NCBI GenBank assembly: GCA_015978205.1
Contig: JADWMM010000038.1
Location: 1-48,426, forward strand
From: Alkaliphilus sp. NP8
Lineage (GTDB): Bacteria; Bacillota; Clostridia; Peptostreptococcales; Natronincolaceae
Reading direction: 5' to 3'
DNA: 48,426 nt
Position numbers and translations under genes: made by a program. The stretch's first letter is position 1. Each line of letters opens with the position of its first letter. The notes beneath the pieces were generated by a model that saw only the letters and a list, made by a program, of their open reading frames with translations, searched no databases and was not told the origin of the DNA. Shown piece by piece: positions 17,129 through 25,695 of the stretch.

Positions 17129-18262
17129 TTATCTTTTTAAAACCTTGTTAACAAAGCTAAAGTCATATATTTTTTCTTTTATATTTTCATATTCTTCATT
17201 TACAAAATCCTTATTTAATTTATCAGATTTTTTTAAAGCGTCAAAAATCAGCCCAACATTTTCTATCCATGTTTCCGAAGGATCAGTAGTATACTTAATT
17301 GTGGACATTTTTGCTGCTTCTTCAGATACTCCTGTAAATTCAGCTGTAATCTTTGCTGCTTCATCTTTATGACTATTTGAGTAATCAGCTGCTATTGTTA
17401 GAAGATTTGTAAATGCTTCAATAGCTTCAGGTTCTTCTTTAACAATAGTTTCTGTTGCTGAAGTTACACAACAAGGGAAGTCATGCCATTTTCCTTCTGG
17501 AGGTAAATCTTTCATATCTAGAATCTTTTTCCCTACACCCTCAGTTACTGATAATTCTGGGTAAGGTGATGGCCCAACCCATGCGTCTACTTGTTTACTT
17601 GTTAAAGCTGGAATAAGATTACTAGTTCCTTTTAAATCAACTAAAAGTATATCCGCATCCATATCTTCAGTATCAAACGTAGCAGTCAATCCTGAATCTT
17701 CAAGAGCTGCTTCAAATAAAATAACAGGCGCACTAGTTGGTGAATGATATCCTACCTTAATAGGTGAGTCTCCCTCTTTAGCAAATTTCTTGAAGTCGTC
17801 CCAATTATCTACAGGGGATTCTTTATCCATTACTAATCCAATTCCTTCTGTATGTATAGGATTTAAAATATTTATTTTTGTTCCTTTATCAATTGCTGTT
17901 ATACACGCTGCACTTGATGCAAGACCAATATCAATATGTCCTTGTCCAATCATTGTCATAGATTCTGATCCGCTTTTAGTTACTATTAAATCTATGTTTG
18001 CAACCACTTCATCTTTCTTCATTAAAGCATATTTTTCACGTTCTACTATTTCTTTTAAATATATCCCTTTTTCCTTAAACTCCTCGCCTTTTTCTGCTGC
18101 AACCATTAAAGGAGTTTGATGGTTTGTGAATATATAACCCACATTTAGAGTAGGAACTTGGACCTTACTATCTACAGCTTTTTTAGTGTTACTGCACCCT
18201 GTTAACACCATAGAAAAAATCAGAATCCCCACTAATATAATTTTAAAAGTATTCTTTTTCAA
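17129..18262 (-). CDS. NMT1/SsuA-like substrate-binding lipoprotein
   Basis: A 377-residue solute-binding lipoprotein. The signal peptide ends MVLTGC (lipid-attached Cys23). The body follows the NMT1/TauA/SsuA fold: TLNVGYIFTNHQTPLMVA at the start of the mature part, GQGHIDIGLASSAACITAI, and SKQVDAWVGPSPYPE in lobe two. The start is TTG with AGGGGGT seven bases upstream. It is divergent from tusA and near a YeeE/YedE transporter, which suggests a sulfur compound such as a sulfonate, but the family also covers nitrate, pyrimidine and other ligands. The mature domain carries a vicinal Cys pair (FPCCVTS), unusual for an exported protein. Confidence 0.9.
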   Translation of the reverse strand: MKKNTFKIILVGILIFSMVLTGCSNTKKAVDSKVQVPTLNVGYIFTNHQTPLMVAAEKGEEFKEKGIYLKEIVEREKYALMKKDEVVANIDLIVTKSGSESMTMIGQGHIDIGLASSAACITAIDKGTKINILNPIHTEGIGLVMDKESPVDNWDDFKKFAKEGDSPIKVGYHSPTSAPVILFEAALEDSGLTATFDTEDMDADILLVDLKGTSNLIPALTSKQVDAWVGPSPYPELSVTEGVGKKILDMKDLPPEGKWHDFPCCVTSATETIVKEEPEAIEAFTNLLTIAADYSNSHKDEAAKITAEFTGVSEEAAKMSTIKYTTDPSETWIENVGLIFDALKKSDKLNKDFVNEEYENIKEKIYDFSFVNKVLKR

Positions 18263-18298
18263 AATATGTACCCCCTAATATAAATTTTTTTCATACAT

Positions 18299-18328
18299 AT
18301 TATAACTTTTAATGTCTATAATTGTCTA
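18299..18328 (-). promoter_or_regulatory. Probable promoter of the ABC importer operon
   Basis: Minus strand TAGACA (18323-18328), 18-base spacer, TATAAT (18299-18304), 37 bases before the TTG start of the binding protein. A repeated TGTCTA motif (18313-18318 and 18323-18328, plus strand) overlaps it and could be an operator. Confidence 0.6.
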
Positions 18329-18533
18329 ATTCATAATAATAATAATTAGCACTCATTCAATTGATATTATCTATAGTTAAAATTTCTTTAATCAAGTTTC
18401 TTTAGAATTTTATCTGTATATTTGATAAAGAAAGGTAGATCCTTCTAAACTTATGGTCTAGAATAACATTAATACATTTAAATAAATAATTATGATATAA
18501 TATTAACCAATATATTAAATGGAGGTAATTTTG

Positions 18534-18752
18534 ATGAAAAAAGTCGATTGTTTAGGTGACATATGTCCTCTTCCGGTTATTAAGACAAAAAAAGAACTCC
18601 AGAGTATGAAGTCTGGAGAGTCCATTATGGTAGTAACAGATCATAGCTGCTCACTAGAGAATTTAATTGATTTGCTAAAAAACTGTAATGTCAAATATGA
18701 TTATGAAGAAGTGATAAATGGAGTTTGGGAAATCACAGTGACTAAAATCTAG
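18534..18752 (+). CDS. TusA/SirA-family sulfur carrier protein
   Basis: 72 residues after choosing the ATG at 18534, which has GGAGGT six to seven bases upstream; the ATG at 18519 is upstream of that site. The family motif is intact: CLGDICPLPVIK, with the persulfide-carrying Cys11 in CPxP. TusA proteins pass sulfane sulfur in the cytoplasm. They are commonly encoded with YeeE/YedE transporters, as here, and a related pair is linked to selenium metabolism in several genomes. Its stop overlaps the end of the convergent LysR gene by four bases. A TATAAT at 18496-18501 is a likely -10. Confidence 0.92.
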   Translation: MKKVDCLGDICPLPVIKTKKELQSMKSGESIMVVTDHSCSLENLIDLLKNCNVKYDYEEVINGVWEITVTKI

Positions 18753-19645
18753 CATAAACTAGATTTCCCAATCTTCTTAAAATACTCTACGAATTCGCTA
18801 ATAGCTTTATTTCTTACTCCTTGCTTCTCATTTATTAAATACATTTGATATTCTATTGAATAATCAACAATATTAATTAACTTTAACTGCTTTGTATATA
18901 ATTCTTTTTTTATTGAAATATATGGTAAAAATGCTATTCCATAGCCTTTAAAAATCGAAGATTTAACTGATTCAGTTGAATCGCTCATATAAAGAATATT
19001 TAGTTCCTTTGATTTATAGCCATATTCCCTTATTTTATCTATTATCATGTCTTTAGTATTTAGCTTGTCATTTAATAGAACAAGGGGATGCTCTAACAGT
19101 TTTTCAAAAGTGACTTCTTCATCTATTTTATAATCATATGATGCTACTAAAGCTAGCTTATCCGTGCCAATTTCGTAGTAAGACAATGAAGTATCACTTG
19201 GTTTACCATAAATTACACCAAGATCAGCAATATTATTTTTTACATTTTCCTCTATTACATCATATGAATTTGATATTAACTCATAGTTATGTTGCGGAAA
19301 TTTATTCTTAATTTTGTATAGCACACAGGGTAATGCATAAGTGGCTATAGGCCAACAAGCCTCAATCTTTATTGTTTGTCCATTTGTAGAATCTTCGTCT
19401 AAGTGTTCTGTCATGGACTGATAGGTTCTAACAATATTATCAGCATATTTCAGAACTATCAAACCCTTTTCAGTCAATTCTACTCCTTTATTACTTCTTT
19501 CTAAAAGCTTATATCCTAAGCTTTCTTCAAGCTTTTGAAGTTGCTGACTAAGAGCAGATTGAGAAATATGAGCACTATTTGCAACCTTTGATATACTTTT
19601 GGCTGTTGCAACCTTATAAAAATATTCAAAGCATTCTATATGCAA
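18749..19645 (-). CDS. LysR-family transcriptional regulator
   Basis: 298 residues. The N-terminal winged helix-turn-helix reads SISKVANSAHISQSALSQQL, followed by LEESLGYKLLERSNKGVELT, diagnostic of LysR. The effector-binding domain occupies about 90-295. TTG start at 19645 with GGAGG seven bases upstream. It diverges from the YeeE/YedE gene across a 180-base region that holds a palindrome (19786-19798), and converges on tusA. By position it probably controls the YeeE/YedE genes and perhaps tusA in response to a sulfur or selenium signal; the ligand is unknown. Confidence 0.93.
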   Translation of the reverse strand: MHIECFEYFYKVATAKSISKVANSAHISQSALSQQLQKLEESLGYKLLERSNKGVELTEKGLIVLKYADNIVRTYQSMTEHLDEDSTNGQTIKIEACWPIATYALPCVLYKIKNKFPQHNYELISNSYDVIEENVKNNIADLGVIYGKPSDTSLSYYEIGTDKLALVASYDYKIDEEVTFEKLLEHPLVLLNDKLNTKDMIIDKIREYGYKSKELNILYMSDSTESVKSSIFKGYGIAFLPYISIKKELYTKQLKLINIVDYSIEYQMYLINEKQGVRNKAISEFVEYFKKIGKSSLC

Positions 19646-19741
19646 GATAGTCCCTCCTTTTTATTATTTATTAGTTAACTTTAGATAACTTAGAATAAAT
19701 ATTAATATCTTTTAAATATTATACCATACAAATTTGGTTCA

Positions 19742-19798
19742 TTGTTGATAAGTACTAATTTATGATATAATTTCATTAAATAATGTTAACATTGTTAA
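19742..19798 (+). promoter_or_regulatory. Promoter and LysR-type palindrome before the YeeE/YedE genes
   Basis: TTGTTG (19742-19747), 18 bases, TATAAT (19766-19771) form a promoter. Just downstream TTAACATTGTTAA (19786-19798) is a perfect 13-base palindrome fitting the T-N11-A pattern of LysR operators. The tusA upstream region has a similar TATGATATAAT core. Confidence 0.55.
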
Positions 19799-19837
19799 TT
19801 ATATATTTAATTTCTCTGTTAGGAGATGATTAATTTG

Positions 19838-20512
19838 ATGATTAAATCAAAACATACACAAGTATCAACAAAATATAAAGGTATAAAATCACCTAAAACC
19901 CAATTTTTTTCAGGTATTATAGCATTAATAATTATATTAATAATAGGTTTTTTTTTATCTACTATATCTTCTAGTCTAGGACTATACTGGATTACTGGTG
20001 TTTCATTCGGAGTTATACTTCAAAAATCTAGATTTTGTTTTGTAGCTTCTATGAGAGATCCCTATTTAACAGGGAGTACTAGCTTAACTAAAGCTGTATT
20101 AATTGCATTTACAATAACCACTATTGGTTTCACTGCTATAAAATATACTGCATATATCAATAATTTACCTATCCCTGGTCAAAGCTATGTTGCTCCAATA
20201 AGCCTTGCTACAATTATAGGATCCTTCATGTTTGGTATTGGTATGGTTATTGCAGGAGGCTGTGCAACTGGTACTCTTATAAGAACTGGTGAAGGGTTCT
20301 TGTTACAGTTAATAGTATTATTTGCCTTTGTTGTAGGTTCACTCTTAGGTGCTTATAATTTTGGTTGGTGGAAGTATAATTTTATTATAAAAGGAAAATC
20401 TATATTTCTACCTGATATATTCGGGTGGTTTGGTGCTATAACTATTCAACTACTATTCATAGGCCTTTTGTATGTTTTAGTTACTAAATGGCAGAACTAT
20501 AAATTAAAGTAA
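19838..20512 (+). CDS. YeeE/YedE-family transporter, N-terminal piece
   Basis: A 224-residue membrane protein with about five to six TM segments and the family motif AGGCATGTLIRTGEG, containing the conserved Cys. YeeE/YedE (TsuA-type) proteins import thiosulfate or related sulfur species; a subset is associated with selenium traits. Here the usual single-chain transporter is split over two adjacent genes. An additional Cys (KSRFCFVASMRDP) is typical of the family. Start choice: the ATG at 19826 is too close to AGGAG; TTG 19835 or ATG 19838 are better spaced, and I use ATG 19838. Read with the next gene, 60 bases downstream. Confidence 0.9.
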   Translation: MIKSKHTQVSTKYKGIKSPKTQFFSGIIALIIILIIGFFLSTISSSLGLYWITGVSFGVILQKSRFCFVASMRDPYLTGSTSLTKAVLIAFTITTIGFTAIKYTAYINNLPIPGQSYVAPISLATIIGSFMFGIGMVIAGGCATGTLIRTGEGFLLQLIVLFAFVVGSLLGAYNFGWWKYNFIIKGKSIFLPDIFGWFGAITIQLLFIGLLYVLVTKWQNYKLK

Positions 20513-20572
20513 ATTTAAATTGTAATAGTATTTATCCTTGATAATAATTAGAAAGTTAGAGGTGATAGTACT

Positions 20573-21103
20573 ATGGAACAAAAAAAAAGATACTATAAGC
20601 TTTGGTTTAAAAAACCATGGACATATGCAGTAGGTGCAATACTTATATCTCTTTTGCAAATAGTTACATTAGTTACTACAGGCAATCCTTTAGGAATCTC
20701 TACAGGCTTTACAAACTTTGGAGCTCGTTTATATAATATAGTAGGCGGAAACGTTAATACATGGTATTATTTTAGTAGTAAAGAAGCCCACTGTATTTTA
20801 AATACTTGCTTTTTAAATGATCCTTTTTCGGTACGCAATCTCGGAATAATATTTGGTGCTCTTTTAGCAACTCTTTTAGCTTCTCAGTTTAGGATAAAAA
20901 AAATTAAATCTATAAAACAGATTATAAGTGCAATTTTAGGTGGCCTACTAATGGGGTACGGTGCAAGAATAGCTTCTGGATGTAATATTGGTGCATTCTA
21001 TAGTGGTGTTGCTTCACTGTCACTTTCAGGGTGGGTATACGCAATATTTTTGTTCCTAGGTGCAATTGTTGGGAGTAAAATTCTAGTCAAATATTTTATG
21101 TAA
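20573..21103 (+). CDS. YeeE/YedE-family transporter, C-terminal piece
   Basis: A 176-residue membrane protein. The motif YGARIASGCNIGAFYSGVAS carries the second conserved Cys of the YeeE/YedE fold and pairs with the GGCATG motif of the preceding gene to form one pore. The extra segment with HCILNTCFLND holds two more cysteines. ATG start with AGAGGTGA upstream. Two hairpins follow the gene, the second a good terminator. The pair probably imports a sulfur (or selenium) anion whose sulfur is accepted by the TusA protein nearby; substrate is inferred from family. Confidence 0.9.
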   Translation: MEQKKRYYKLWFKKPWTYAVGAILISLLQIVTLVTTGNPLGISTGFTNFGARLYNIVGGNVNTWYYFSSKEAHCILNTCFLNDPFSVRNLGIIFGALLATLLASQFRIKKIKSIKQIISAILGGLLMGYGARIASGCNIGAFYSGVASLSLSGWVYAIFLFLGAIVGSKILVKYFM

Positions 21104-21150
21104 TCATTCTAAAATAAAATTTATTCTTTTACACTCATAAACTTTATATC

Positions 21151-21187
21151 GCACTCAATTCTAAGTTTTTCTTAGAATCTAAAGTGC
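21151..21187 (+). other. Inverted repeat after YeeE/YedE genes
   Basis: GCACT-ATTCTAAG pairs with CTTAGAAT-AGTGC around a TTTT loop. There is no T-run right behind it, so it is either part of a two-hairpin terminator with 21195-21224 or an mRNA-stabilising stem. Confidence 0.6.
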
Positions 21188-21194
21188 TCAAAGT

Positions 21195-21224
21195 AAAAAG
21201 AATCCCATATTAGGATTCTTTTTT
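21195..21224. terminator. Bidirectional terminator between YeeE/YedE and selenoprotein genes
   Basis: AAAAAGAATCC and GGATTCTTTTT form an 11-bp stem with A- and T-runs on the two sides, placed between convergent genes. Confidence 0.85.
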
Positions 21225-21253
21225 ATATTATTCGATTGAATAAATAAGTTATA

Positions 21254-21907
21254 CTATGCTAATTCTGCATTTAATAATTCAATAACTTTTTTAGCTGTAT
21301 CTGCAGCTACACCTGCACAGCGACTCTTTCTTTCATCTGATCCATACTCAGCTCCAGTTTCATCCATCCATTTACTTACAGAATCTCCACATAAGGTAGA
21401 ATTAGCTACTGTTTGTTTAACCTTTGAACCTTCTGCTTGATAATATGGAAACTCTGCTTCTTTATACCATTTAGCAAGTTCTCCTGATAATCTAGATGCT
21501 GTTTCTTTATCACATACTGCATGTATAAAAGCGTTACCCACTCCTACAGTTCCACAAAGTGATGCTTGACCAAAACCACCTGCAAATCCTAAAAATGTCT
21601 CAGTTGGTATTTGATTATATGGATATCCTACCTCTTCTGCTAACATGCCGAAAAGACCTTCGGCTGTACCGATACCTCATCCACCTTTTTCTTTGTATCC
21701 CTTATAAGCTCTTTCAGCTGCCTTGTCTGGATCTGACTTTTGATATTTAAAAGGCCATTCAGATTTTTCTGTAACACTAGCTGTAGGTGTATCTGTTGAA
21801 CATCCTGTTAAAATAGATCCTACACTTCCTATAACTGTTACACCTGCTACTGTTGTACCTACGCCTTTAAGAAAATCTTTTCTTGAAATTTGTTTTCTCT
21901 CTTGCAT
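21254..21907 (-). CDS. Selenoprotein: C_GCAxxG_C_C-family redox lipoprotein (Sec at 77)
   Basis: Read through the in-frame TGA at 21677-21679 this is one 217-residue protein. Residues 1-36 form an exported signal with a Tat-like SRKDFLK and lipobox ILTGC (Cys36). The mature domain follows the C_GCAxxG_C_C family: first redox residue at 77 (GG-U-GIGTAEGLFG), then CGTVGVG at 118-124, and further Cys at 132, 173 and 197. The TGA falls exactly where family members have their first conserved Cys, and both sides stay in frame with normal coding character. A 6-bp GC-rich hairpin with a loop starting GG lies 18 bases past the TGA, matching bacterial SECIS rules. Without Sec, only a 76-residue stub is made. 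ATG start with a perfect AAAGGAGG. Function: predicted thiol/selenol redox or metal binding at the cell surface; partner unknown. Confidence 0.88.
21643..21679 (-). promoter_or_regulatory. Bacterial SECIS-like hairpin with its UGA
   Basis: Minus strand: UGA (21679-21677), 18 bases to the loop, stem GCCGAA/TTCGGC (21659-21664 and 21647-21652), loop GGUCUU, extended below by ACA/TGT across one bulged base. Established rules for bacterial SECIS (small hairpin, G in the first two loop bases, 16-37 bases from UGA to loop) are all met. Confidence 0.82.
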
Positions 21908-22029
21908 TTGTCTACCTCCTTTATCTTACTTGTTAATATATTATCATGTATAAAGGAGATTTTGTTACCGGTTTACCTAATACTGAATTGTAAAAACTAA
22001 TAGCACTTAAATAAAGTTATACATTAAGT

Positions 22030-23754
22030 TTATACAGCCCAACCTTTAGCTTTTTCTTGTTCTTTGTACATATTATAGTAACGCTTTTGGTTTTTAACTA
22101 ACTTTTCATGATTTCCTATTTCTTCAATTTCGCCATTATTAAGAACCATTATTTGATCTGCATTTACTATAGTATTTAGCTTATGTGCTATAACTATTAC
22201 TGTTTTACCTTCTGTTAATTTTTGAAGGGATTTTTGTATTTCTATTTCATTATCTGCATCAAGAGATGCTGTAGCTTCGTCTAAAAGTATAATTGGTGAG
22301 TCTTTTAATATAGCTCTTGCTATTGATATTCTTTGTTTTTCTCCTCCTGATAAAGTAGAGCCGCCTTCTCCTATAATCGTATCATATTTATCTTTAAAAC
22401 CTTCTATAAAATCATGACAATTAGCAAGCTTTGCCGCTCTTAATACTTCTTCATACTTAGCATCTGGTTTGCCTAACTTAATATTATTTAATACAGTGTC
22501 ATTTAAAAGATATACATCTTGGAATACTACACTCATCTGTTTAAGTAAATAATCTGGATTTATTTCAGTTATATTATTTCCTCCTATTTGTATTTCTCCA
22601 CTATCATTGTCCCAAAATCTAGCTATTAGACTAGTTATAGTAGTTTTACCAGAGCCAGAAGGGCCTACTAATGCTGTGGTTGTTCCTTCCTTAGCTTTAA
22701 AATTTATATCTTTAAGTATTTGTTTATCTTTTTCATATGCAAACGAAACATCTTTAAACTCTATATCAAAGTTTTTAAATTCTACACTATCTATGCTATA
22801 TTGTAAAGGCTTTTTAGCATAGGCATCATTTATCTTTTTTGCTGCAAGTTTTAATGTTTTATACTGTGGATACTGCAACGATAGTGATTTTAATATATTT
22901 GTTAAAGAAAGACTTATAATTAAAAATGTTATAAGAGTTTTTTCATTTATACTTCCTCCTAAAAGCGTATATGTTCCTACTAATAGTACTACAGGAAGTA
23001 TAAAGTCAGATAATATTTGAAATGCCAATACAAATGGTGCTACAGAAAGTTCAATCATTATGCTCTCTTTCTTAAAATTTTTAAAGGAGTTTTCTAACCT
23101 TTTAAATTTATCTCCTGTTTGGTTATGTGCTTTAAATACTTTTACACCATTTATGTACTCAATTATTCTAGATATTACATCGCTTAATACGGCTCTTTTT
23201 CTTAGTCCAAACTTTTGTGCCATATTGCCACTTATTTTTAAAATAGGTATACCTATTACTATAGTTATAAGTTGAGCTAGAGCAATTTTAGTATCTATAA
23301 AAAATGATATTAAAGTTATATACGGTATTAACACAACTGCCTTTATGATTTCTCCTAAGCTATGTGTTAAAATTCTTTCAAATTCAGTTACATCTGACGT
23401 TAGTATGCTCATTAAGTTTCCTATACTATTTTTATTAAAATAACCTAAGTTTAAACTTCTTATATGATCTCCTAAGCTTACTCTCATATCTTTTATAATA
23501 TCGGAACCCCTAAGGTGATTTAACTTATATCCTACACTTACCATTATGCATCTAAATACGAAGGCTACTATAAGAATAATAGTATATATTTTAACCTTAC
23601 CTATGCTAAATGAATTATTGTTTATATCCATAAGTACATTGTATAAAACGCCTATAAAAACCATAAAACCTACACTATCTAAAAACATAAGTAAAATTGG
23701 TAGTCTTAACTTTTTAGCATCTTCTCCTATTACGCTCTTTATCATACTTATCAT
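22030..23754 (-). CDS. ABC exporter-fold transporter subunit (YbtQ/IrtB-like)
   Basis: About 574 residues: six TM segments (1-300) then a nucleotide-binding domain with GPSGSGKTT, LSGGEKQRISIARAIL and IILLDEATASLD, followed by the switch His in IAHKLNT. Start ATG 23754 is chosen because GGAGG lies eight bases upstream; an in-frame GTG at 23763 overlaps that site. It is the second of a pair, its start nearly touching the stop of the partner. Together with the partner and an AraC regulator under Fur boxes, the layout matches YbtPQ/IrtAB systems, in which exporter-type ABC proteins import ferric siderophores. Export of a metallophore or drug remains possible. Confidence 0.88.
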   Translation of the reverse strand: MISMIKSVIGEDAKKLRLPILLMFLDSVGFMVFIGVLYNVLMDINNNSFSIGKVKIYTIILIVAFVFRCIMVSVGYKLNHLRGSDIIKDMRVSLGDHIRSLNLGYFNKNSIGNLMSILTSDVTEFERILTHSLGEIIKAVVLIPYITLISFFIDTKIALAQLITIVIGIPILKISGNMAQKFGLRKRAVLSDVISRIIEYINGVKVFKAHNQTGDKFKRLENSFKNFKKESIMIELSVAPFVLAFQILSDFILPVVLLVGTYTLLGGSINEKTLITFLIISLSLTNILKSLSLQYPQYKTLKLAAKKINDAYAKKPLQYSIDSVEFKNFDIEFKDVSFAYEKDKQILKDINFKAKEGTTTALVGPSGSGKTTITSLIARFWDNDSGEIQIGGNNITEINPDYLLKQMSVVFQDVYLLNDTVLNNIKLGKPDAKYEEVLRAAKLANCHDFIEGFKDKYDTIIGEGGSTLSGGEKQRISIARAILKDSPIILLDEATASLDADNEIEIQKSLQKLTEGKTVIVIAHKLNTIVNADQIMVLNNGEIEEIGNHEKLVKNQKRYYNMYKEQEKAKGWAV

Positions 23755-23755
23755 T

Positions 23756-25507
23756 CTAAGCACCTCCTTTTATTGCTAGTTTTTCACTTTCTATATAAGT
23801 TTCCCACATGTCTTTATATAGTCCATTTTTGCTTAATAGTTCATTATGACTACCTTCTTCTTTTATCTCACCTTTATCAAATACAACTATCTTATCTACA
23901 TTTTTTATAGTGTGAAGTCTATGAGCTATCATTATAGTTGTTTTTTCCTTTAGCATGTTTTCAAGAGCTATTTGTATTTTTCTTTCATTTTCTATATCCG
24001 AAAAAGATGTAGCTTCATCAAATATTATAATAGGAGCATCTTTTAGTATTGCCCTTGCTATAGATACTCTTTGTTTTTCTCCACCGCTAAGTTTTATACC
24101 ATCTTCTCCTATTTTAGTTTCATATCCATTAGCCAGTGTCATTATAAAATCATGTATTTGAGCCTTCTTGGCTGCCTTTACTACTTCTTCTTTTGTTACA
24201 TTTTCATTTCCCATTTTAATATTTTCGTATATAGTATCATTTAACATAAATATATCTTGAAATACAAAAGCTACAGATTCCATTAAGTTTTCCATAGATA
24301 TATCTTTTATATTTTTATTATCTATTAATATCTCTCCATTGTTTACATCCCAAAACCTTCCTATTAGCTGTGCTAATGTAGTTTTTCCTGCTCCAGATGC
24401 ACCTACAAACGCATTGATAGTTCCTTTTTTAAGCTTAGTATTTATATTTTTTAGTACATCTTTGTCTTCATATTTAAATGTAACATTTTTTATTTCTATA
24501 TCATAACTTTTATTTTTATCTAGTAAATGTGTTCCAGATTCTTGTTTTGGTATATCTAAAATGTCTTTAACTTTCTTTACACCTTCAAATATCATGGAAA
24601 AATTTGACCCTAGCTCTAATAATGTTTTGAACGAATTAAAAAGTCCCATACTTATCACTATAAACAATAGATAAGTTCCTAAATCTATGGCACTATTAAC
24701 GTAGAAATATCCCCCTAAAGGTATTGTAAATAACAAGCCTGAATCCATAATAACTAAAAATATTGAATATGATTGTGAATTATTATTGGTTATCTCTTTC
24801 CAATAATCAGCATATTCCTCTATGGAGTTTCTATATCTTTTAAAGGATAAAGACGATACATTAAAGGCTTTCATTACAGATATCCCTTGAATAAACTGAA
24901 CTATACTTGAGTTCATATTCTCAAGCAAACTAAAATAATGCCCCATTCTCTTTTCAAAGCTTTTAAACATAATACTTTGAGATACTAAACCAATAGTTAT
25001 AGGAATTAATAAAACTAATGCCATTTTATAATTTAAATAAAAAAGATAAATAAACATAAGAAGTGGTGCTACTACTGCTGCAGATATGTCTGGTATATGA
25101 TGAGCTAAGAAATTTTCCATTTTTTCTATATCTTCATTTATAATTTTTTTCAACTCACCTGAAGTCTTATTTGTAAAAAAACCTAGATTTAAATTTCCCA
25201 TGTGTTTTATTATTTTCATTCTTATGTCATATAGAATATTAAAAGCTGCAACATGAGAAAATGCACCTGACGCTACAAAAAATACTATCCTTAACAATAT
25301 AATAACTGCTGCTAATACCGCTAAGTTAAAAACTTCTTTATAAACTACATTGCCTTCAAATAATATCATTATCATTTTGTAAATAATTAAAAAAGGTGCA
25401 AATGCTAATATTGAGCTTATAACACTTAAAATAACTGATAAAAGTAGTTTTACTTTTTCACCTCCAGCTAAATATAGTAAATAACTTAAATTTGACTGTT
25501 TTTTCAC
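23756..25507 (-). CDS. ABC exporter-fold transporter subunit (YbtP/IrtA-like)
   Basis: 583 residues: six TM segments and an ATPase domain with GASGAGKTT, LSGGEKQRVSIARAIL, and Walker B/D-loop IIIFDEATSFSDIENE. The D-loop variant resembles the ATAFADPEN type of YbtP/IrtA and supports a heterodimer with the next gene. No IrtA-like siderophore-interacting (SIP) domain is present. GTG start at 25507 with GGGAG eight bases upstream. A 15-base Fur-box-like palindrome (25545-25559) lies 38 bases before the start, so expression is probably repressed by iron. The two genes meet at 23754-23756. Confidence 0.88.
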   Translation of the reverse strand: MKKQSNLSYLLYLAGGEKVKLLLSVILSVISSILAFAPFLIIYKMIMILFEGNVVYKEVFNLAVLAAVIILLRIVFFVASGAFSHVAAFNILYDIRMKIIKHMGNLNLGFFTNKTSGELKKIINEDIEKMENFLAHHIPDISAAVVAPLLMFIYLFYLNYKMALVLLIPITIGLVSQSIMFKSFEKRMGHYFSLLENMNSSIVQFIQGISVMKAFNVSSLSFKRYRNSIEEYADYWKEITNNNSQSYSIFLVIMDSGLLFTIPLGGYFYVNSAIDLGTYLLFIVISMGLFNSFKTLLELGSNFSMIFEGVKKVKDILDIPKQESGTHLLDKNKSYDIEIKNVTFKYEDKDVLKNINTKLKKGTINAFVGASGAGKTTLAQLIGRFWDVNNGEILIDNKNIKDISMENLMESVAFVFQDIFMLNDTIYENIKMGNENVTKEEVVKAAKKAQIHDFIMTLANGYETKIGEDGIKLSGGEKQRVSIARAILKDAPIIIFDEATSFSDIENERKIQIALENMLKEKTTIMIAHRLHTIKNVDKIVVFDKGEIKEEGSHNELLSKNGLYKDMWETYIESEKLAIKGGA

Positions 25508-25544
25508 TTTTCCAACTCCCTTCTGCCTTATATTTTACATTTAC

Positions 25545-25559
25545 TGAAAATGATTCTCA
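25545..25559. promoter_or_regulatory. Fur box upstream of the ABC pair
   Basis: TGAAAATGATTCTCA matches the 7-1-7 Fur consensus TGATAATNATTATCA at 12 of the 14 defined positions and is itself nearly palindromic. It lies 38 bases before the GTG start of the first transporter gene. Confidence 0.75.
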
Positions 25560-25695
25560 ACCCCATTAAGTATTTTTTATACTCCAAAACAAAAAAACAC
25601 CTATCTAAGTCATTAAAGATTGATTACGGGGCCTAATAACCTTATTGTATTCAAAATAAAAAGCCACAAATAATATTTAAATATAATTTATGACC

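Noticed and set aside
21254..21907. Frameshifted or nonsense pseudogene reading of the C_GCAxxG_C_C gene
   Set aside because: Only one stop separates the pieces, both stay in the same frame, the stop is TGA at the redox position, and a SECIS-like hairpin follows.
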